In this document: positions 1 through 3,530 of the stretch, piece by piece
Position numbering within the stretch: the first letter of the stretch is position 1
Layout of the letters: the number at the start of each line of letters is the position of its first letter
DNA from: Patescibacteria group bacterium
GTDB taxonomy: Bacteria; Patescibacteriota; Minisyncoccia; Phycocordibacterales; DATDWN01
Direction of reading: 5' to 3'
Assembly (NCBI GenBank): GCA_030916785.1
Contig: JAUPVY010000038.1
Span: 1-5,875 of the forward strand
DNA length: 5,875 nt
Notes under the pieces: model-generated
Told to the model about the DNA's origin: nothing
The model's input: the letters and a program-made list of their open reading frames with translations, nothing else
The model's database searches: none
Translations under genes and position numbers: made by a program

Positions 1-1
1 A

Positions 2-91
2 TCTACCCTCGGCCGAGGCCTCTCAACAGGAACAGAGCTGGAATACTCTGACTCAGACACTATAAAAAATGCTCTTAAAAACAGACAATAA
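2..91 (+). CDS. C-terminal fragment of an unrecognised protein (5' end outside window)
   Basis: A frame open from the left edge ends at a TAA at 89-91 and encodes the last 29 residues of a protein ending in ...DTIKNALKNRQ. The tail is polar, with an acidic stretch (ELEYSDSD) followed by a basic helix-like end, which is compatible with a real C-terminus. Two other observations support it: the frame is open right to the edge, and a hairpin begins over its last codons. A second plus frame is open to a TGA at 49-51 but gives a less protein-like, Arg/Pro-rich peptide. I do not recognise the family and assign no function. The fragment is too short to be certain it is coding. Confidence 0.4.
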   Translation, partial: STLGRGLSTGTELEYSDSDTIKNALKNRQ

Positions 92-110
92 AAATGCCTG
101 TTTACCTTTT
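79..110 (+). terminator. Weak hairpin with T-rich tail after the left-edge gene
   Basis: AAACAG (79-84) can pair with CTGTTT (98-103). After one mismatch two more pairs (CA/TG) shorten the loop. A short T-rich stretch (107-110) follows. The stem is AT-rich and the T run is interrupted, so it is a poor intrinsic terminator. A second weak hairpin, CTATGA-CAAA-TCATAG (137-152) followed by five T residues, may share or take over the job. Confidence 0.3.
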
Positions 111-129
111 GCCATTATTGTGCTATTAT
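101..129 (+). promoter_or_regulatory. Candidate promoter upstream of the 139-317 leader region
   Basis: TTTACC (101-106) as a -35 box is followed after exactly 17 bases by TATTAT (124-129) as a -10 box. They match the sigma-70-type consensus at four and five of six positions. Transcription would start near 136. The -35 overlaps the 3' arm of the preceding weak hairpin. Such matches arise by chance in AT-rich DNA, so the call rests on the spacing and on the strong hairpin downstream that something must be transcribed to use. Confidence 0.35.
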
Positions 130-138
130 ATAGGAACT

Positions 139-237
139 ATGACAAATCATAGATTTTTCCAAATGAATATAGTGAAAAAAGCATCCGATTACGGTTGCAC
201 TATTTCTGCTGGGACAATCTATGAACCTCAAGTTTAA
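139..237 (+). CDS. Possible 32-residue mini-ORF ahead of the acetyltransferase gene
   Basis: An ATG at 139 opens 32 codons ending in TAA (235-237). The peptide starts MTNHRFFQMN and ends YEPQV, with no recognisable motif. An AGGA at 132-135 lies only a few bases before the ATG, and the predicted transcription start near 136 would make the message nearly leaderless. The frame ends 28 bases before the strong hairpin at 265-292. It could be a leader peptide, a tiny protein, or a chance frame within a small RNA. Coding is not established. Confidence 0.2.
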   Translation: MTNHRFFQMNIVKKASDYGCTISAGTIYEPQV

Positions 238-264
238 TTAATTCTTCATTTTTGGGATACATGG

Positions 265-298
265 ACTGCCTCAGCAATAACGCTGAGGCAGTTTTGTT
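265..298 (+). terminator. Strong terminator-like hairpin in the acetyltransferase leader
   Basis: ACTGCCTCAGC (265-275) pairs perfectly with GCTGAGGCAGT (282-292), an 11-bp GC-rich stem with loop AATAAC, followed by a T-rich tail (292-302). On the plus strand it has the full form of an intrinsic terminator. On the minus strand the hairpin is not followed by T residues. It ends only 25 bases before the acetyltransferase ATG, so there is no room for a promoter between them. Either it ends an upstream small transcript or it sits in the acetyltransferase 5' leader as an attenuator or stability element. Confidence 0.7.
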
Positions 299-304
299 CT
301 TTGT

Positions 305-310
305 AAGGAG
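305..310 (+). promoter_or_regulatory. Ribosome binding site deciding the acetyltransferase start
   Basis: AAGGAG ends 7 bases before the ATG at 318, a near-ideal Shine-Dalgarno spacing. It fixes the start at 318 rather than at the in-frame ATGs at 252 and 261, which would put the strong 265-292 hairpin inside the coding sequence and have no such site. Confidence 0.8.
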
Positions 311-317
311 AAGTGAA

Positions 318-899
318 ATGACTAGCACACAGAAAGTCGTCTTCCTCACGGGTCGGATCGTAAACCTTCGTCCGCTCCAGAAGTCGGACATCCCCGCTCT
401 CACTCGCTGGATCAATGACCCAGACGTCCGAGAGTTCGTCACCAACTCGTTCCCTCAAACTGAAAAACGAGAGGAATCTTGGTACGAAAAGCTCGGTTCA
501 GATGAAAAAAACATCGTCATGGGCATCGAAACCAAGGACGGTGTTCTCATCGGAACGATGGGAATCCATAACGTGAACTGGATCGACAGAACCGGTACTA
601 CTGGCGCCTTGATCGGCGAAAAAGAGTACTGGAACCGTGGGTTCGGGACTGACGCCAAGATGGTCTTGCTCGAGTACGCCTTTGACACTCTGAACTTGCG
701 CAAGATCTGTTCAGATGTCATCTCGTACAACAAGCGCAGCCTCCACTACAGTCTCCACTGCGGATACAGAATTGAAGGCAAGAGGAGGAAGCATGTTTGG
801 AGGAATGGCAAGTTCTGTGACATCATCCAGCTGGCCCTCTTCAAGGAGGATTGGTTGCCCATCTGGAAGAAGTACCGGAAAACCGGTAAGGTTCGCTAG
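318..899 (+). CDS. GNAT-family N-acetyltransferase (RimJ/RimL or SpeG-like)
   Basis: This predicted 193-residue cytoplasmic enzyme should transfer an acetyl group from acetyl-CoA to an amine. The beginning (about residues 13-35, GRIVNLRPL followed by ...IPALTRWINDP) is the usual first strand and helix of the RimJ/RimL branch. About residues 63-90 form the central strands (IVMGIETKDGVLIGTMGIHNV). WNRGFGTDA (about 105-113) is the acetyl-CoA pyrophosphate-binding loop (R-G-x-G). Near the end N138-K-R-S and C148-G-Y-R-I-E-G form the motif B region, and the last strand carries the W-R-N-G-K-F-x-D pattern typical of the branch. Length is normal. Substrate cannot be read: ribosomal protein N-termini, polyamines, sugar amines and drugs are all possible. 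Third codon positions are rich in C and G, unlike rplU or rmuC. The gene is monocistronic, with a strong hairpin before it and a terminator 9 bases after its stop. Confidence 0.88.
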   Translation: MTSTQKVVFLTGRIVNLRPLQKSDIPALTRWINDPDVREFVTNSFPQTEKREESWYEKLGSDEKNIVMGIETKDGVLIGTMGIHNVNWIDRTGTTGALIGEKEYWNRGFGTDAKMVLLEYAFDTLNLRKICSDVISYNKRSLHYSLHCGYRIEGKRRKHVWRNGKFCDIIQLALFKEDWLPIWKKYRKTGKVR

Positions 900-908
900 C
901 CACGTCTG

Positions 909-936
909 GGGCCCGTAGAAATACGGGCCCTTTTCT
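909..936 (+). terminator. Intrinsic terminator of the acetyltransferase gene
   Basis: GGGCCCGTA (909-917) pairs perfectly with TACGGGCCC (922-930) around a stable GAAA tetraloop, followed by TTTTCT (931-936). It starts nine bases after the TAG stop and is a textbook rho-independent terminator. Confidence 0.92.
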
Positions 937-939
937 ATT

Positions 940-967
940 AAAACAACCTCCGAGTGGAGGCTGTTTT
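940..967 (-). terminator. Intrinsic terminator of rplU
   Basis: Read on the minus strand, AAAACAGCCTCC (967-956) pairs with GGAGGTTGTTTT (951-940) around the loop ACTC. That gives twelve pairs with one G-U, and the T run forms the 3' arm. On the plus strand the same position becomes an A-C mismatch, so the element favours minus-strand transcripts. It starts four bases after the rplU stop and lies back to back with the terminator of the convergent acetyltransferase gene. Confidence 0.85.
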
Positions 968-971
968 ATAA

Positions 972-1289
972 TTACTTGATTAGATCTACTCGAACCTTAA
1001 ACCAAGGCTGTCGGTGACCATTCTTTTTGAAGTATCGGCTCTTTTGCTTGTATTTGATAACATCTACTGTCTTGTTGCGTCCTATGGCCTCTAGAGTGCC
1101 TTCTACCTTTGCTGTAGCGATGTATGGAGTACCGATTTTAGTGTCTTTTCCGTCTTCCACAAGAAGAACATCGTTAAATGTTATCTTATCCCCCACCTTG
1201 AAATCCCCTTTAAATTTCTCAATTTTAACGAGATCTCCTTTGGAGACTTTGTATTGCTTTCCACCTGTTTTTATTATTGCGAATTCCAT
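972..1289 (-). CDS. rplU: 50S ribosomal protein L21
   Basis: This 105-residue basic protein of the large ribosomal subunit binds 23S rRNA in the lower part of the 50S particle. It matches L21 along its whole length. The N-terminus has the IIKTGGKQYKV signature (residues 5-15), the middle has VGDKITFNDVLLV and KIGTPYI, and the end has KYKQKSRYFKKNGHRQPWFKVRV (79-101), which covers the family's RNA-binding GHRQ segment. Length is that of bacterial L21. The ATG at 1289 is the only sensible start. AGGA lies 10 bases before it, too far to be a strong Shine-Dalgarno. The usual partner rpmA (L27) is not downstream; a terminator follows instead, so the gene is monocistronic here. A promoter reaches to within about 12 bases of the ATG. 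Confidence 0.97.
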   Translation of the reverse strand: MEFAIIKTGGKQYKVSKGDLVKIEKFKGDFKVGDKITFNDVLLVEDGKDTKIGTPYIATAKVEGTLEAIGRNKTVDVIKYKQKSRYFKKNGHRQPWFKVRVDLIK

Positions 1290-1307
1290 ATAATTTAAGT
1301 CCTAAGA

Positions 1308-1336
1308 ATACTACAAAAAATAAGGGGAAATTGCAA
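1308..1336 (-). promoter_or_regulatory. rplU promoter
   Basis: On the minus strand TTGCAA (1336-1331) and TAGTAT (1313-1308) are separated by exactly 17 bases. Start of transcription would be near 1301, giving a leader of about 12 bases before the rplU ATG. That is too short for an autoregulatory leader. The -10 TAGTAT is the same hexamer as in the promoter at 3249-3277. Confidence 0.6.
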
Positions 1337-1346
1337 GTGTTAGGCA

Positions 1347-1387
1347 TAAAAGCAAACCCGCCCACCGGAGAGACCCCAATGAGCGGG
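1347..1387 (-). terminator. Terminator of the zinc-ribbon gene
   Basis: On the minus strand CCCGCTCA (1387-1380) pairs with TGGGCGGG (1364-1357), eight pairs with one G-U. The 15-base loop can form a small inner hairpin (GGGG with TCC). The tail is TTTGCTTTT. It lies about 20 bases after the stop of the 70-residue gene and about ten bases upstream of the rplU -35 box, so it insulates rplU. Confidence 0.75.
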
Positions 1388-1405
1388 AGAGATTACAGGA
1401 ATGAA

Positions 1406-1618
1406 CTATTTGTTGCCTTTGTTTGACACCGTACGACGCGCACCACGTGAAGCATGAGTCATGTAGGATCCCAGCTCGGACCTGGGACGGGACACCTCAA
1501 TGTAGAACCTCTCTCCGCGGAGAAACCTCCTCCCACAATAACGACAATCATGCGCATCCTTGTGCCAAGATGGCCGTAGTGCTCCTGACTTCTCACAGAC
1601 CGGACATTTCGGAAACAT
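1406..1618 (-). CDS. Small four-cysteine zinc-ribbon protein, function unknown
   Basis: This is a 70-residue, strongly basic protein. C5-P-V-C8 and C25-R-Y-C28 form two CxxC knuckles separated by 16 residues, the pattern of a treble-clef or rubredoxin-like zinc ribbon. The segment RRFLRGERFYIEV (30-42) would complete the beta part. The C-terminal half is rich in Arg, Ser and Lys and probably disordered or nucleic-acid binding. Similar short ribbons occur in ribosome-associated and DNA- or RNA-binding proteins, but I recognise no family. The ATG at 1618 is fixed by AGGAGG five bases before it. The gene has its own promoter and terminator, and its bases are GC-richer than those of rmuC or rplU on the same strand. 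It follows rmuC and could also be read from the rmuC transcript. Confidence 0.75.
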   Translation of the reverse strand: MFPKCPVCEKSGALRPSWHKDAHDCRYCGRRFLRGERFYIEVSRPRSELGSYMTHASRGARRTVSNKGNK

Positions 1619-1623
1619 CGTCT

Positions 1624-1629
1624 CCTCCT
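1624..1629 (-). promoter_or_regulatory. Strong ribosome binding site of the zinc-ribbon gene
   Basis: On the minus strand AGGAGG within GAGAGGAGGAGACG ends five bases before the ATG at 1618. It is a full anti-Shine-Dalgarno match, unlike the weak or absent sites before rplU, rmuC and yqeY. Confidence 0.85.
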
Positions 1630-1650
1630 CTCAGGACTGTTTCTTATGAA

Positions 1651-1678
1651 AGACTAGCAGACAAGCCACTCTTGTCAA
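1651..1678 (-). promoter_or_regulatory. Candidate promoter of the zinc-ribbon gene, touching the rmuC stop
   Basis: On the minus strand a consensus TTGACA (1678-1673) follows directly on the rmuC TAA (1681-1679). After 16 bases comes TAGTCT (1656-1651), a weak -10 box with three of six matches. Transcription would begin near 1644 and leave a leader of about 25 bases holding the ribosome binding site. The perfect -35 is the main support. Confidence 0.5.
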
Positions 1679-2722
1679 TTATTCCTCCTCTTCTGGTTTA
1701 TCTATGAGCACAGGTTCAAAATCTATTGAGGTACCGGTGATACGAACCACATCTTTATCTATCTTCTTGAACTCCTTGCTTGAACTATTGAAGTGGTTTA
1801 CAACTGTGCCGAGCGCCGATCCGAGCCGAGCATGATAATCCTCATATTTTTTCAAATGAGTTCCTATCTCCCCCACTCTTTTTATAATATCTTTTGTTGT
1901 TTCCTCTATCTGCATTGCTTTGAGCCCCTGTAAGACAGTCTGAAGATAAGCCAGGAAAGACGTCGGAGAAACAATAATAACTTTGTATTTTCCTGCTGCC
2001 CGCTGTATTAGATTTTCTGTGTCTTCTGTTATGGCTCCTATTTTATTTATAAGCAAATCATAATAAATCGCCTCGTGTGGAATGAACATAAAAGCAAACT
2101 CCATAGTCCCCTCTGCAGGTCTGATATATTTTGAAGTTTCTGTGATACGAAGCTTTAGATCGCTTACAAATAATTTTTCTAATCTTTCTTTCTCTGTAGG
2201 ATCATTGGTTTCAGACATTCGGTTGTAGTTCTCTAGTGAAAATTTAGAGTCAACAGGAATTATTTTATCTTTTACAAAAACCACAGCATCTACTATCTCG
2301 CCATTTGTAAAAGCGTATTGCATTTGATACTGGCTTGGCGCTAAAACATTTTTCAAAAGTGTCTCAAGATAATACTCTCCCAAAATTCCACGCTGTTTTG
2401 GATTTTTCAAAATATCTTGCAAGTTCTGCAACTGGTCGGCAAAAGAAACTACCTGGCGGTTTGTTTCATCCAGCTTGGTCAGACCTTTTGTCACTTCGCG
2501 TATGAGACTAGCTGACTCACCGAGCTGAGTCCTTACAGACTCATTCATATTTCTAGTACTTTCTCCTATTTTTGCATCCACAACTCTATTGAGCTCGTTT
2601 ATTTGCTGGAGGATGAGTTTCAGTCCCGTATCATCTGTGCTTCCTTTTGGTCGTAGGACATAAACCAAGATTCCACCTACAATGAGTCCAATCAAAATAT
2701 AAAGTAAAATATCCATAAACAT
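1679..2722 (-). CDS. rmuC: DNA recombination protein RmuC
   Basis: This 347-residue membrane-anchored RmuC-family protein belongs to a family described as limiting recombination at inverted repeats and containing a predicted PD-(D/E)xK-type nuclease core. Residues 4-22 form one transmembrane helix, with the rest in the cytoplasm. Residues 33-108 are a long helical, coiled-coil-like region. The RmuC core follows: RGILGEYYLETLL (111-123), D145 in IVDAVVFV, and PVDSKFSLENY (156-166) with the D-x-K pair D158 and K160. Later come MEFAFMFIPHEAIYY (207-221), IIVSPTSFLAYLQTV (249-263) and a C-terminal helical bundle. The tail is acidic (KPEEEE). Length is somewhat short for the family. Two ATGs compete, at 2722 and 2716; a TATAAT box ends right before 2722, so the ATG at 2716 (Met3) fits a leaderless message. 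No Shine-Dalgarno is visible. It is divergent from the yqeY-like gene. Confidence 0.93.
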   Translation of the reverse strand: MFMDILLYILIGLIVGGILVYVLRPKGSTDDTGLKLILQQINELNRVVDAKIGESTRNMNESVRTQLGESASLIREVTKGLTKLDETNRQVVSFADQLQNLQDILKNPKQRGILGEYYLETLLKNVLAPSQYQMQYAFTNGEIVDAVVFVKDKIIPVDSKFSLENYNRMSETNDPTEKERLEKLFVSDLKLRITETSKYIRPAEGTMEFAFMFIPHEAIYYDLLINKIGAITEDTENLIQRAAGKYKVIIVSPTSFLAYLQTVLQGLKAMQIEETTKDIIKRVGEIGTHLKKYEDYHARLGSALGTVVNHFNSSSKEFKKIDKDVVRITGTSIDFEPVLIDKPEEEE

Positions 2723-2752
2723 ATTATACTAAATGTACTGGATTTATGGTAA
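2723..2752 (-). promoter_or_regulatory. rmuC promoter, probably giving a leaderless message
   Basis: On the minus strand a perfect TATAAT (2728-2723) lies flush against the first rmuC ATG. TTACCA (2752-2747) as a -35 box stands 18 bases upstream with four of six matches. The usual distance from the -10 puts the first transcribed base at about 2716, which is the A of the second in-frame ATG. Confidence 0.55.
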
Positions 2753-2772
2753 TATTTTCTCTATATCCACTT

Positions 2773-2778
2773 TATAAC
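2773..2778 (+). promoter_or_regulatory. Candidate -10 box of the GatB/YqeY-family gene
   Basis: TATAAC matches the -10 consensus at five of six positions and would start transcription near 2785, about five bases before the ATG at 2790. No convincing -35 hexamer lies at 16-18 bases. The sequence just before the ATG (TTTTTACTATC) holds no Shine-Dalgarno, so the message is probably leaderless or nearly so. The 67-bp gap contains both this element and the rmuC promoter, facing away from each other. Confidence 0.35.
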
Positions 2779-2789
2779 TTTTTACTATC

Positions 2790-3245
2790 ATGTCTCTACA
2801 CAACACACTTAAAGAACAAATAAAAGACGCTATGAAAGCACACGATGCTGTGCGACTAGGTGTCTTGCGAGGATTGGTTTCAAGCTGCACAAACGAACTA
2901 GTGTCACTCAAAAGAACTCCACAAGATGAACTTTCCGATGAAGAAGTTTTAAACGTAATCCGAAGAGCAGTAAAACAAAGAAAAGATTCTATTGATCAGT
3001 TTACAAAAGGTGGTAGAGCCGACCTGGCAGATACAGAAAAAACAGAACTTGCTGTGCTTGAAACTTATCTACCACAAATGATGTCAGAAGATGAAGTGAT
3101 GGTTTTTGCTAAATCAAAAATGGAAGAGATGGGTGTTATAGAAAAATCTAAAGCTGGAATGTTCATGGGTACTCTAATGAAAGAACTCAAAGGCAAGGCA
3201 GATGGAGATGTCGTAAAAGCAGTTGTGGATAAGCTCGTAAACTAG
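2790..3245 (+). CDS. yqeY: GatB/YqeY domain-containing protein
   Basis: This 151-residue, helix-rich soluble protein has the length of the stand-alone YqeY family. That family resembles the C-terminal tRNA-binding tail domain of GatB, a subunit of the tRNA-dependent amidotransferase. Typical family segments are in order: MKAHDAVRLGVLRGLVS (15-31), EEVLNVIRRAVKQRKDSIDQF (51-71), GGRADLADTEKTELAVLETYLPQ (74-96) and GTLMKELKGKADGDVVKAVV (127-146). The role of the free-standing protein is not firmly known; binding tRNA or assisting amidation of misacylated tRNA is inferred from the domain. Codon third positions are A/T-rich, as in rmuC. The only start in keeping with the family is the ATG at 2790, which lacks a Shine-Dalgarno. 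No terminator separates it from the next gene, so transcripts probably run to the hairpin at 3486-3530. Confidence 0.92.
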   Translation: MSLHNTLKEQIKDAMKAHDAVRLGVLRGLVSSCTNELVSLKRTPQDELSDEEVLNVIRRAVKQRKDSIDQFTKGGRADLADTEKTELAVLETYLPQMMSEDEVMVFAKSKMEEMGVIEKSKAGMFMGTLMKELKGKADGDVVKAVVDKLVN

Positions 3246-3248
3246 CTA

Positions 3249-3277
3249 TTGACAAAAGTCACTTTTAGGAGTAGTAT
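3249..3277 (+). promoter_or_regulatory. Strong promoter of the 68-residue gene
   Basis: A consensus TTGACA (3249-3254) is followed after 17 bases by TAGTAT (3272-3277). Transcription would start near 3284, at the ribosome binding site itself. The -35 lies only three bases beyond the yqeY stop. This is the best promoter match in the window and implies expression independent of yqeY. Confidence 0.7.
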
Positions 3278-3283
3278 TATAGG

Positions 3284-3290
3284 TAGGAGG
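3284..3290 (+). promoter_or_regulatory. Strong ribosome binding site of the 68-residue gene
   Basis: TAGGAGG ends seven bases before the ATG at 3298, a complete Shine-Dalgarno at ideal spacing. It selects this frame over the overlapping plus-strand frame that runs from 3290. Confidence 0.85.
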
Positions 3291-3297
3291 TGCCTAG

Positions 3298-3504
3298 ATG
3301 GCACAATGTCGTACACGACCAGTTCCCGACAGCGTTCGTTGGGCACAATACACGGATGACAGGTCAACCCTGTCTTTCCTTGGCCGACTGGGCAACAAGA
3401 TCAAAAAGGAGAAGAAAGCCGAAAAGCTCCAGCGAGACCTGGAGTCGGCCCAGGAGTTGGCTATTGAAGCCAACGAACACATCTGCCCTGTGGGTGAGGA
3501 TTAA
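3298..3504 (+). CDS. Unrecognised 68-residue protein with a charged helix
   Basis: I do not recognise this protein. It starts MAQCRTRPVPDSVRW. Residues 31-60 (LGNKIKKEKKAEKLQRDLESAQELAIEANE) should form a long, charged amphipathic helix, first basic then acidic. The ending is HICPVGED. It has two cysteines (C4 and C63), one near each end, and no membrane segment or signal peptide. The case for a real gene is the surroundings: a consensus promoter, an ideal Shine-Dalgarno, an ATG start and a terminator built onto its stop codon. Codons are GC-rich compared with the flanking yqeY and ATPase genes. The helix suggests dimerisation or binding to a larger partner, but this is a guess. Confidence 0.65.
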   Translation: MAQCRTRPVPDSVRWAQYTDDRSTLSFLGRLGNKIKKEKKAEKLQRDLESAQELAIEANEHICPVGED

Positions 3505-3530
3505 TCCTCACCCCACGGGGTTTTTTATTT
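3486..3530 (+). terminator. Long hairpin terminator containing the stop codon of the 68-residue gene
   Basis: The arms 3486-3502 and 3503-3520 can pair almost completely: CCCTGTGGG with CCCACGGGG (one T-G pair), then, past one bulged C, the inner palindrome GTGAGGATTAATCCTCAC. T residues follow at 3521-3526 and 3528-3530. The gene's TAA (3502-3504) is at the apex. The tail overlaps the last codons of the convergent ATPase gene. The same hairpin forms on the minus strand but lacks a T run there. Confidence 0.92.

Noticed and set aside
7..18. Perfect 12-bp palindrome CCTCGGCCGAGG
   Set aside because: It lies inside the open frame at the left edge, has no spacer loop and no second copy. A single short palindrome in GC-rich coding sequence is not evidence of a site.
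92..265. tRNA or riboswitch in the leader region
   Set aside because: I could find no cloverleaf, T-loop sequence or known riboswitch core; only simple hairpins are visible.
252..317. Upstream in-frame ATG extension of the acetyltransferase
   Set aside because: The extra 22 residues would be encoded by the terminator hairpin and lack a Shine-Dalgarno. The family's first strand starts near the ATG at 318, which has an ideal site.
200..458. Minus-strand open frames opposite the leader and acetyltransferase start
   Set aside because: They run antisense through the hairpin and the acetyltransferase coding region, have no ribosome binding site and no protein-like pattern; they are shadows.
3284..3296. 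TAGG-AGGTG-CCTA inverted repeat over the ribosome binding site
   Set aside because: A four-pair stem is too weak to hide the site or act as a switch.
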